Source of the DNA: Phymatolithon calcareum
Lineage: Eukaryota; Rhodophyta; Florideophyceae; Hapalidiales
Reading direction: 5' to 3'
Length of the DNA: 64,000 nt
NCBI GenBank assembly: GCA_977006965.1
Contig: OZ345362.1
Location: 1,736,001 to 1,800,000 of the forward strand
A program made the position numbers and the translations under genes. The notes under the pieces were generated by a model. It was not told where the DNA came from and made no database searches. It saw only the letters and a list, made by a program, of their open reading frames with translations. This document shows, piece after piece, positions 10,836-20,851 of the stretch (within the stretch, counting starts at the first letter, position 1; every line of letters starts with the position of its first letter).

Positions 10836-11544
10836 ATGGTGAGCGGAAAGAACAATCTGTCGAACCCCATGCGTGAGCTGAAGGTTCACAAGCTCGTACT
10901 AAACATCTGTGTGGGAGAAAGCGGCGATCGCCTCACTCGCGCCTCGCGCGTGCTGCAGCAGCTCACAGGGCAACAGCCTGTGTTCTCCAAGTCGCGCCTT
11001 ACTATTCGAACTTTCGGTATCCGACGTAATGAGAAAATTTCCACTCATGTGACCATCCGCGGGCCAAAGGCCGAGGAAATCCTCGAGCGCGGCCTCAAAG
11101 TGCGCGGTAAGTTGCGTTCCAGCTTGTAACTGCTCCTCATTGCGTCGCAGATTCAGTGCATTTTGCAGAAACATGGTCTTTTAGTAATGTGCTCGGAAAC
11201 TGCTCATGAACAGAATCTAACGTACTGGTTGTCGAAATTTATGGGATTTCTTCGTGCGGGCGTGACTAGAATTTGAGTTGAAGGAGAAGAACTTCAGCTC
11301 GGGCGGTGCGGGTAAGGGCGCTGGTGGATTTGGATTTGGTGTCGACGAGCATATCGACCTTGGATTGAAATACGATCCGACAACTGGCATCTATGGTATG
11401 GATTTCTACGTTGTGCTGAAGCGTGCGGGTGATCGCGTCTCGAAGCGTCGTCGCGCCCGAAGCCGCGTTGGTGGCTTCCAGACGGTTTCCAAAGAGGATG
11501 CTATCAAGTGGTTCCAGACCAAGTATGAGGGACTTGTCTTGTAA
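10836..11544 (+). CDS. RPL11: 60S ribosomal protein L11 (uL5), two exons
   Basis: Exon 1 is 10836-11106 and exon 2 is 11270-11544. The 163-bp intron has a GTAAGT donor and a TAG acceptor and splits a Glu codon. The spliced frame is 546 nt and gives 181 aa, close to the usual uL5 size. Family blocks include [40 protein letters not shown] in exon 1, and [21 protein letters not shown] in exon 2. The protein sits in the central protuberance of the large subunit and contacts 5S rRNA. The start at 10836 is chosen because [16 protein letters not shown] matches the expected eukaryotic N terminus; the upstream in-frame ATG at 10794 would add unrelated residues. The gene converges on the EngB gene. Confidence 0.96.
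11107..11269 (+). other. Spliceosomal intron of uL5 gene
   Basis: GTAAGT at the 5' end and CTAG at the 3' end. A possible branch site CTAAC lies near 11208. Removing it restores the uL5 reading frame exactly. Confidence 0.92.
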
Positions 11545-12043
11545 GTGTCATCTGCACGACAGTATATTAGTAGGCCCCAATAAAGCTGTGTGTTGTACAG
11601 CTTTTTGCGCAAACGCACCCCATCGCGCAGCTGTAACAGCTTGCCGAGACAAGGCACGTGTTTTCGACCATCGAAGAGGCTGCCTCCAGTTCCTATCTTT
11701 ATCTAGTAAAACAATTGACTTTGGAAGTGGGCACGTCCAATTTTTCTTTCAAATGAAGTATAGTCTTTAAATATTTCTGCCGGGTCCTCATTAGCTGCAA
11801 TGCCTTAGGAGACTCAGCTACGACAAATAGCAAAAACAAATCAGTTGTGCATCAGTTAGTGGCAAACCGAATGTTCAGAACATGGCCTACTGATATATTT
11901 TTTCTAGTTTGAAAATTCGAGCTAAACATCCATCCCTTTTGACAGAGAAGGGTATTATCGTTGGCGATGACAATTCACATGCAATGATAAAAAGTCACAA
12001 CAGTGGCAACATTCTATTCTGCACTTTTGTGTATCGTACATGC
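11545..12043. other. Convergent intergenic spacer
   Basis: About 500 bp between the 3' ends of the uL5 and EngB genes. No gene is visible; both 3' untranslated regions must end here. Confidence 0.5.
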
Positions 12044-13558
12044 TTAAAGGACTGGAACGGTGTCCTTAAGAGCCCTTTGCATATGTCTCCACATCTCGTC
12101 CCTCCCAAGCCTAGTCGCAGATGACGTCACAACAATCGGTGTATGTGAAGGACATCCATTTCTATGTAGTGCTTCTTTCACCTTCCGCAACACCGCGTTT
12201 TTCACCTTTTGCTTGTCCATCTTGTCCATCTTCGTGAGCACAACGACGTACTCGCCCCTAAACCCGCTCTCGACAATCATCTGCATAAGCGCATCATCGT
12301 CCGCCAGTGGCCCATGTCGTCCATCAATCAGATGAAAAACAACTCGCAAGCTCTGTCTCCCTCCAAAATATGCCTTCATGAACCCAAGCCAAGGTCCACG
12401 AATATGCTTCGGTACCTTTGCATACCCAACCCCGGGCAAATCCACCAAGTAGTACTTGCTTTGCTCCGATGCCTTATTCACAATGAAATAGTTAAACTGC
12501 TGAGTTTTTCCTGGAGTACCGCTGACCCGCGCAAGAGCTTTTCGATTAACCATCATGTTCACAAGGGAACTCTTCCCCACATTTGACCGCCCACAAAACG
12601 CAACCTCGGCAGCCAATGGCTCCGGCAATGTTTTCATTGATACTGAACCGGTCACAAACTCGACTGACCGTACAGCAGCATTCGCCAGGAATTCAAAGCT
12701 CTCTGCGGACGGCGCAACCCCCGCCGCGCGCATTGCGTCCATAATCGCAAACACGCCTTCCATACGACGAGACTTTCCATACCATCGAATCATCTCGTTG
12801 TAATCTTCGACCTGCGTGGCCGCACGATCTCCGAGCTGCGCGAAACCCTTCATGACGCGCGCCGCTTCCAAAGCGCTATCCGGATCCCCCGCTTTCAGAA
12901 ATGCAACTTGAACAGAGCACAACGCGTTGACAAACGCCGATGGTGTCATCACTTCCTCCTCTTTTTGCAACTTCTCTGCGCCCTTAAGCAGTTCAGCCAA
13001 CGCCTCTTGTGCACCCTGAACCACATCCCGCTTCGCGTCACGCCGTTGTCTAGAGCCACTGCTGGACGCCGAGCGCAGACACGCGCGCGCAATTGCAGCA
13101 CTCAACGCTGGGTCAGTGGACAAGCCTGCCTCCTCGCGCAATCGGTACGCTGCAAGCGCGAGATCTGCACGGTCTGTGCGTATAAGCGTCCGAGCCGTAA
13201 CTCGATAAACATCTGGGTCTAGTGGTGCTGCGGCGCGCTGCTGATGTGCATCTGCGAGCAGTTCGAGAGCCTTGCGCGGCGCATTGCACGCTACTTTCTC
13301 CTTTATCGCCGTAACTAGCCTTGAAGATGGTATTGTGGATGGTGAAATTGGTGTGGATGAGGGAGAAGGAGCAGCTGTTGCGCGTGCGTATCGCGCTGTA
13401 CGCGGTGTCGCGGGACAGCGTACGACGGGGGAACATAGCTCGCGCTGTGGTGCAAAAACGCGGCCGGGATTACGTCGCAAGAAAAAGACTACAGGCGCTC
13501 TGAATGCAAGCGATCGAAGGCGGTAGCGTACTGCGCACAAAAGGGAATTAGACGTCAT
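12044..13558 (-). CDS. EngB/YihA-family GTPase with N-terminal leader and PPR-like region
   Basis: A single 504-aa frame starts at the ATG 13558. The first 60 or so residues are rich in Arg, Ala and Ser and almost lack acidic residues, as in an organelle targeting leader. Residues of about 95-290 are helical with PPR-like phrasing (YNEMIRWYGKSRRMEGVFAI). The C-terminal 210 residues are a complete TrmE-Era-EngA-EngB-type GTPase: G1 GRSNVGKS, G2-region Thr in SGTPGKTQ, G3 DLPGVGYAK, G4 TKMD, G5 SSAT. EngB GTPases act in assembly of the bacterial-type large ribosomal subunit, so a role in plastid or mitochondrial ribosome assembly is expected. The bacterial protein is only about 200 aa; the helical-repeat half is an extra module. 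Plastid versus mitochondrial location cannot be decided from the leader. Confidence 0.9.
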   Translation of the reverse strand: MTSNSLLCAVRYRLRSLAFRAPVVFFLRRNPGRVFAPQRELCSPVVRCPATPRTARYARATAAPSPSSTPISPSTIPSSRLVTAIKEKVACNAPRKALELLADAHQQRAAAPLDPDVYRVTARTLIRTDRADLALAAYRLREEAGLSTDPALSAAIARACLRSASSSGSRQRRDAKRDVVQGAQEALAELLKGAEKLQKEEEVMTPSAFVNALCSVQVAFLKAGDPDSALEAARVMKGFAQLGDRAATQVEDYNEMIRWYGKSRRMEGVFAIMDAMRAAGVAPSAESFEFLANAAVRSVEFVTGSVSMKTLPEPLAAEVAFCGRSNVGKSSLVNMMVNRKALARVSGTPGKTQQFNYFIVNKASEQSKYYLVDLPGVGYAKVPKHIRGPWLGFMKAYFGGRQSLRVVFHLIDGRHGPLADDDALMQMIVESGFRGEYVVVLTKMDKMDKQKVKNAVLRKVKEALHRNGCPSHTPIVVTSSATRLGRDEMWRHMQRALKDTVPVL

Positions 13559-13838
13559 TTTGAGAGAACGGGCGGCATGCCCGAGCTGGATGAGGCAGTC
13601 TATTATCCAAGGAGATCATCAGACTTATGATTCCGTGCCTGCGCCGTGTGTGTGCAAACGAATCGCCAGACTTACAGTATCAATTCTACCAACACATGAA
13701 CTGAAGTCAATTGCTCCTGCGGTCAACCCTTCCGCTGATGCCTTAGATTGTTGTACAAAGCGAGAGTTGTTGACAGAGGAACAAGCAACCGCAGCGCTGT
13801 AGCTGCAGTTACCTATTGTTCCTTCTTTATGTCTGCGC

Positions 13839-13861
13839 GTCAGCTCCTAGATGGAGCTGAC
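13839..13861. repeat. Stem-loop, 9-bp stem and 5-nt loop
   Basis: GTCAGCTCC at 13839-13847 is the exact reverse complement of 13853-13861, with TAGAT between. It lies about 280 bp upstream of the EngB start; any function is unknown. Confidence 0.7.
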
Positions 13862-15443
13862 GGGACTACTTACTTCTACTCCGTCGGTGATCAGTCGACG
13901 GCGATGACCAAGTAGCTATACATTACATTATCTAGTTACAGTGCACTAACGCATTGTACGACATAGATGTACTCCTTTTCCGCGGAGTCCTTGTGGTAAG
14001 TTCACCTCACATTGTCAATGCGCAAGCCATCCCATTCACGAATTAGCATGTCCACTAGTCTAATTGCTTGGCCATCCGTTTTAGACATATGCGGCAGGTT
14101 GCGAATTTTATCATCGCGTGGGGAAATCGATCTCGGAGTTCTACGACGGCTGTGCTACGTTAAGCACAACTGACTGACGCCATGGGCCCTGGCATTCCGC
14201 TGTACCGATGGTACGATTGCTGCTGTGTACGGGTCTCACGTCGTCTTGTTATGGGCATGGGACACCGTGGCATGTGAAAGGGCGAAATTCCCGACATTGA
14301 TGCGACATTGCTCTCTTGGAGCAGCTATGGGCTCAGACTTGAGGCTGTTGGCTAAATTATTACCGTGTGGGATGTCACACAATTGGATCCCAATATCTCA
14401 ATGGACCGTGGGATCAAAGTCAACTAATCTCACCACGCTTTTTCAGGAAGGCCCCCCGCTCGTTTCGGCGACCTCAGTTGCGCCGTTTGGTTATTAGGAA
14501 CGTTTGCACAGGACTGTGGAGACGATTGGTGTCGAGCAAGTTGGGTGACGTGGTCAGATTTTCTCGACGAGCGACGGACACAAGCCGGGCTCCCGCGGTT
14601 GCGCTGCTGCAGGGTTGAATCGCGGTATAGATTACGTGATCAAGCACGGCTGACTTAATCCATGCGGTGCGGAAGAACGAAAAACATTGTCTCACATGTC
14701 ATGATTTAAATCTGAGGCGCGTCGTCGATCTTCGTAAGGATCCGCGAGCGGACACGTGAGGATCTGTCGGAGCCCGATTCGCTGTCCCACCTCTGCGACA
14801 GTGCGCCCAGAACGGCAGCAAGCTTGCGGACGGCTTGCGTCGAAAAAATTTTGGTGCGCCATTTCTCGGTAGAATTGAACATTTTCCGATGAGTACGGCT
14901 TCGAAGAGGCGATGCGTCGTAAGATTCACGCCATTGCTTATGGAGGGCAGGATTCCCCAGTCGAGTATTCGGGGCGGGACCCGGATCATCTCGTACTGGC
15001 GCTCGCAGATTTTTCTGGCGATGTGGGTGACAGAGGTGGTCTCTCTCTTTAAACCACTTCTTACAGCTATCATTGAGGTTCTTAAGGGACCTAATTTCGC
15101 GTTGTAGATGTTCCAATTTTTATCTCAACTAGTTCACTTGCGCACGTTTAGTTGTCTTCAGATCTCCACTAAATCCGCGTTCGAGATACGGTAGTTGATA
15201 CCAAGGCACTCATTTTGACGGACAGGCTTGATTCCACCCGCATTCCGGCAATTGCAGTAGATTGCAGCAATGGGCTACATATAGAACCAGGACAATGTCG
15301 CTAAGTTGCACGATAGTTGTACAAGTGCAATCGTTGCCCGATGTACCTAATAAGTCAACCATCTCTTCAAAAGATCTCTTTCGACCTTGTGTGGCGTCCA
15401 ACGCCACTATCATACTCCTATACAAATAGCTCCCTTCAAATTC

Positions 15444-15612
15444 TCATTACAGCTTGCATTTACAGCAAGCCATGACAGATAGCATTACAGTCATTACAGT
15501 ACCGTAGGTTTCGATGCGTACTTACACCATGAAGCATCACCAAGAGCAAACCCTAGAACCGCTGCTTACAGCTTACAGGCGCTTACAGCTTACAGATGCT
15601 TACACTGTAAGC
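15444..15612 (+). repeat. Interspersed TTACAG hexamer cluster
   Basis: About nine TTACAG hexamers, several as CTTACAGCTTACAG doublets, ending in the short inverted repeat CTTACACTGTAAG. No coding sense. Confidence 0.7.
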
Positions 15613-15614
15613 AC

Positions 15615-15800
15615 ATCGGCGCGCCTGCTAGGAAGCCGCGAAGCGGTTTCCAGACTCTTCCATTGATCCATTTATCATATTGCCCAAGTCATCTTTGATC
15701 CATTGTTTTTTCTATAAAGGTCGGCGCTTCGCGCCGCCCTCGGCTTTCCGCCAGGGAACAACCCGACCAAACCCAGTCTGCCAACTTGTGCGTTTCAAAG
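15615..15800 (+). repeat. Dispersed direct repeat, copy 1
   Basis: Diverged copy of about 19395-19580. Shared blocks in the same order include TTCCATTGATC-like, CTTTGATCCA-like, the CGCCGC stretch, CAGGGAACAACCCGACCA and AACTTGTGCGTT. Consistent with an old element insertion; no protein-coding capacity seen. Confidence 0.7.
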
Positions 15801-16385
15801 TCCACACCTTGTGACGACGACGCTCTCATTACTCCTTGTTCCTTGTCCTAGTGCGGGGAGAACGTTGGATCTTAATAACGGTCTTAGTGGAAGCCAGTGA
15901 CCCTCCCCCTGATGGAACGTGGGAAGTAGGCGAAGGATACCTGCCGCGAATCCCCGTCGGTGATTGTTGTAGTGAAGACCTGTAGATTTGTCCTCTTGTA
16001 CTTACTGATAAGAGCAGTTCACTACCAAGAAGCTCTTATAGAAAAACACAATATGGTGCAACGAAAGTCAACAATTAGGTCTCGAAATGCGCTCCACTCA
16101 GAGACTGAATACCTTTTACGAATATGTGCGAATTTACACACCGAACAGCGTTCGGCAATAACAGCGAGGGTGTATTATCTGGGACTTAGTGCACAGCGGT
16201 CTTAAAAATAAGCGACAGTTCGTTTCACGCTCTCTTCAGCTTTGCTACGCATTGGAGCTAGAATGTAGGATAACGACACGAGGGTGTCTGCGGCACTTGC
16301 GGTGCCCGTCCCCAAGACGCGTCGATAACGTGGCAGAGCGTTCGGAAAGTGCCCTGGGGACAATGGTTCGCTTCGCCGAGATTGG

Positions 16386-16425
16386 CAGTCGCGTAGCGAC
16401 AATGGTACAGTTAATGTACCGAGAT
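16386..16425 (+). repeat. Double-hairpin 40-bp unit, copy 1
   Basis: CAGTCGCGTAGCGAC followed by GGTACAGTTAATGTACC gives two adjacent short stems. Two further copies lie at 17049-17087 and 17092-17129. Confidence 0.65.
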
Positions 16426-17048
16426 GAGTGTAGATCGCGGAATTCTATCATTTGCCGAAACATCGTTCGCATTGATCCACAACAGTCTCAAGCCTTCCAT
16501 ATTGCTTGTTGCGCAAGCTGTACGAGAAGGCTTGTACTTTTACCCCGTTTGTTTCTACCACGAATACGTACTTTCATCTCGGCCTTGACTCAGGAGCTTT
16601 TCATGTGCGAACAATGCGTCCGCAAACAAACAAGCTCCCGACTCACCACCGTTCTCACTCTCTTACTTACCTTGAGCTCCTCACACACGGACTGCGCGTG
16701 AGCGAGCCTCGAGTTCCCATCTCATCATTGTTGCCTTGTTTTCTGTTTCCTTGACGGCACAAGATTTACCGGCTCGTGATGTATGCATTTTCCCTGTCTT
16801 ACTACGGGCCTTCCTATTTCGGTAAGATTTCTGGTCTCCCCATGTGGGTGTCCGCTTAACGATTCATAGTATGTCTCTTGTAGCGCAAGCATGAAGTCTA
16901 TGCTTAGTACTTAGGCGGCTCACACTGACCTCCAAGATAGAAAGCCACCGATTAACAACCAATTAGAACAACCATTTGCTCCCTACCTGAACCCCGCATT
17001 TCCGGTCAGTTGCTAGGCAGCCGCTGGGACGACCGTTTCCACAATGAG

Positions 17049-17129
17049 GAGTCGCGCAGAGACAATGGCACGGGTAATGTGCCGAAGTCGGCAGTCGCGT
17101 GCGACAGTGGTACAGATAATGTTCCGAAG
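17049..17129 (+). repeat. Tandem pair of the double-hairpin unit
   Basis: Units at 17049-17087 and 17092-17129 match the unit at 16386. In the first, the second stem reads GGCAC...GTGCC where the others have GGTAC with GTACC or GTTCC, so a T-A pair is replaced by C-G. The other unit keeps GTCGC/GCGAC intact. Confidence 0.65.
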
Positions 17130-20100
17130 CCCAGAGGGAGGATGTGAGGAGAGTATGAGGTAGCATGGGACTCCTCAGAGATCCGGCGCCTAACTCTGGG
17201 TGTGGATAGAAGCGCTGAAGCGCAGATCTAGAGATCAGTGCACAGGAAAAACTTGAGAAGCTCTTGGAGAGCGCTTGGCTATCTAAAGAAGAGACTTGTA
17301 GTGAGTCTGAATGCCGTTCCGAAGACTCTCCAAGTGAAGCCAAGATCGGCTGTCAACTGAACCATGCAAAGGTGGAGCCCATATGGCGTGCAATAACCAT
17401 CGATGGTAACTTGGCACTACTCTAGCGCTACCTTGCAAACCCTACAGTAAGGAGAGTATGTCACTTGATGCAATCAACATCCTACCTTTCAGTGTCTCTC
17501 AGAGTTACGTCCACGTGTGTCATGTGTCGCCATAGACCCAAAGGCCAATATACCAGATAGAAGTCTGAATGCACAGTTGAATTCAAAGCAAAATTTCAAG
17601 AATCTTTGCTGGGATATTTTTCATTGTGGTTGGACGCATGGCAGAGAGATTTCTCGCCTGTACTGGTTTTCCGACAAGAGAGCCTTCTATGCATAACCTA
17701 AACTTTGGAAATGCCCAATCTGCTATGAAACAGTGTCAAAAAAGTGCGACTTGAACATTCAAGCATGTTAAAGATAGCTAGCTTTCGAGAGTATCGACCT
17801 ATCAATTTAAACCCCTGAAAGAGAATCCCTCTCATTTACTTCATGCATGAAAAATGGTCTATCCATTAAAGCATGGCCTAGACTGGCTTAAATGATGAGT
17901 TACTTTACTGTGAGCCACGTCTTTTAATAGTTTAAAATGAGTCTCGTCGGCAAAGATAGTATACCCGGTGGAAACGTTCAAGAGAATATCACAAGTGTGC
18001 ATTGTGAAGTATCTCTGGAAAGCACACTCATAACAGTACCAGAATCCGTGAAGACAAGTACATTTATACAGCTCCTTCGAAGAGCAGAAAGATTTTACAA
18101 AGCTATATAGAATTTTCGCGACGTAGGCTGAAGACGCTCCTATGCTTAAGAACATATTATTTTCTTCCTCAGAACAGCTTTCAGTAGTACTTTTGCGATA
18201 TACACGTAGAGCGGTACAAGGGACGAAAAATCTCTGTGTACCTGTTAACCAAATTCTAGCATTCTGAATGACGAAAGTGACGACGGGCCACGGTTGTAGG
18301 TACCTACAGTTATCGTACAGTGTATGGGGGTAGCAATTACAAAAAATGCACTCATCGAATGAGACGGTAATGATCTGATGTCGTATGATTCGAACTGAAT
18401 TAGGGAGCGGTTGATAACACGTGGAAAGGGCCAAATCTCGAGCGTAGGAATCTCTGCAATCAAGTGCAGTGACGACCAAGTGTCCCAGACATTATATAGA
18501 ATGAAAATATGGAGGAAATTCGCAAAATAGACACCCTTACCCAAACCTAGTACTCATCATCCGTGACGGACTGCACTCTACGAACCTTATAGTATTCGTC
18601 TGCTAAGAAAAACTGAGTATACTCCCGTACTAACCGTTCTGAATCATGGAAAAGAAAAGCTAGAAGTTGGCGAATATGTTGAATGAAGTTTTCACGACGT
18701 TGGTATCGTCATGATTTCCCACGACAAGTTGATGGGCAAGACGCACCTTCCGGCGAAGTGCAAAAAGCAGGGCCTGAAAGTCATCTTCTCGGGGACGTAT
18801 AGCTTTCGAGAACAAGGGCAGAGTATAGAAGGACAGCATCGCTCGTGTTACAGTCACTGGTGACTAACAATTACTCGATGACTTGGTGCCTTTTGAACTT
18901 GTAACAAGATTGGGCCCAAGCGCAAGAAGCCCTACTTTTCCTTCCGAAATAAGGGCCCGTCACTGTATCTCGTGAGGACACAGCGGGCACCTCTCTCAAA
19001 GGTGCCGTCGGCCCGAATATCAACAGCCTTGTCGAGGCGAAGCAAAAGCACAGAAACAAAGCGGCTCAGTCTATGATCATCGACCGCACCGCCTGCGATG
19101 AGGGAGATGCTACTGGCGCCAAGGAGCTAAATCAGAGAGAGTAACTCAAGCAAGAAATATTACTCTCATATAGAGTTCTCAGAGAAACGGATGAGTAGTA
19201 GGTTCGGCTAGGGGTGTCTATTTAGCAAGTTTTACAACTTTTTCACGATATATAGCGAGTTTTCTCAAAAGAGGTCCATAGGTATGGAAAGAAAAAAGAT
19301 TACATACGTCTCTCCGTGCCGTATCTCCCCGGGAACAATAGTGAATGAAAAATACTGTAACGCATGCTAAATGATGGATTCCCCCGTGACGAGCTACCGA
19401 AGCAGCCGATTCATTGCTTACAGAATCTTCCGTTGATCAATTTGTCAATCACGAAATAATCCGACTGTTTACCAAATCATCACTTGATCCAATCCTTTTT
19501 CTACAAGGGCGCCGCTTCCCGGCTTCTCGCCAGGGAACAACCCGACCACAGCTAGTATGCGAACTTGTGCGTTCTACAACACCACAAATAAGTATTCTCT
19601 TTAAATTTCTGTATTTTTCATGTCACGGAGTTTGTACTCAAAGCAAAATCTGTACAAACCCATATCCCCTCGAAAAGATCTCTCTGTCACATGCCATATG
19701 AAATGTTGCTGTGGTCACTCAATTCCCGTTGCCGAGGAAATCGAGCCGAATCGATATAATAGAAAGTAATTTTCAACTTGTCGCCAGATTCACAACCGAA
19801 GAGGACAAATACCAGAACCTCGACGTAGCTGAATCACAATTAGAACTAAAAATTTCTCGACGTGTTCTTTGGAATTAATCTTGGACTTAGAATCATAAAA
19901 AATGTCGTGTGGAATTTTAGCTCGTAGACCTCTTGTATGAATCACTGTACATCAAAGTAAATGCATCTACAGTTAATACTCTTTATAAAATCTTCGAAAT
20001 CAGAATATACTCACTTTCTCGGATACAAAGCAGATGAGCGGATATTGGATACGTCTATATTTAACAATTCGTAAGGTGCGGAATACTCGATTTGTGACTA

Positions 20101-20497
20101 ATTTCCCAGACCCTGGCCACGGAAGACTGAAAATTGTAATTTTTTGATATCGAGGCACAGCTCATGTTATCCACTTGTGCACATGTGGAGTATACTTAAC
20201 CTGTCTTTATTCTACCTCGCTAGTTTTCAATAGAAATCAGTAACTCTCCGCTGTTTCATAGAAAAAATCTTCCTGTACCGCGTACACAGGTAAGGCTAAA
20301 CATGAAACAGCCGACCAATTGTGAGACAGAGAGATTATCTAAAAAAAGTAACTTTGTTTCAGAAAAAGCGCCCTGTTCAGCCGATTCAAACAGGACATGA
20401 CCTCAATTTTGATAGGACTCCTGTCAACCCATATGACGCTAGCTCATTTATGGAGTCGTGCACCTCACGATGACTCCGAACGACATGTAGAGCGACG
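17130..20497. other. AT-rich gene-poor region
   Basis: No gene is recognised. A Cys-rich minus-strand open frame at 17859-18479 (about 206 codons, no ATG at its start) shows no domain I can name and may be part of a decayed element. The second copy of the dispersed repeat is at about 19395-19580. Confidence 0.4.
19395..19580 (+). repeat. Dispersed direct repeat, copy 2
   Basis: Same orientation and block order as the copy at about 15615-15800, including CAGGGAACAACCCGACCA. The two differ by scattered substitutions and indels. Confidence 0.7.
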
Positions 20498-20851
20498 ATG
20501 ACGCCACGAAATGGTCCGCGTGAGAGTGCCTTTGCGTATGATGTGAACCACGTGATACAGCAGAAGCTCACAAGTCGTGGTGCTGTTGACGAGACAACAA
20601 AAGTGAAACGCATCACTATCGACAAGACTACGCTGCACCGCCGAGTGTCTGCAAAGCGCGGCGGGCTCAGCGCTATTATCAGGAAAGCAGGCAGGCGGCC
20701 TGTTTTATCGAGTGCGCAAGAGCAGGCGATTGCGAACACATGCAGATACTTCTCTGTACGAGGTGACCCTGTGGTGAAAGAGGAAATCGCTATTTGGTTT
20801 TGGACGGATTTTTGTTGTCTGAGCATGTCAATATTTATCAGTAAGGCATAA
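20498..20851 (+). pseudogene. Transposase-like fragment with helix-turn-helix (pogo/CENP-B style)
   Basis: A 117-codon frame from an ATG. Residues of about 45-100 read like the N-terminal DNA-binding part of pogo/Tc1-type DDE transposases: a helix-turn-helix TTLHRRVSAKRGG, then GRRPVLSSAQEQAIANTC, the usual start of the next helical domain. The frame stops soon afterwards and I see no DDE catalytic domain in the following kilobase in any frame, so it is a remnant. It sits inside the gene-poor AT-rich region, as expected for an old insertion. The family assignment rests on motif style only. Confidence 0.5.

Larger units (their letters stand above)
13559..16380. other. Gene-poor region with hairpins and simple repeats
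   Basis: No gene is recognised. It contains a 9-bp perfect stem-loop at 13839-13861, a dyad at 13881-13901, TTACAG-rich sequence at 15444-15612 and the first copy of a dispersed repeat at about 15615-15800. Confidence 0.45.

Noticed and set aside
17859-18479. Cys-rich 206-codon minus frame as a zinc-finger or transposase gene
   Set aside because: No ATG at its start, Cys spacing fits no known finger, and no catalytic motif seen.
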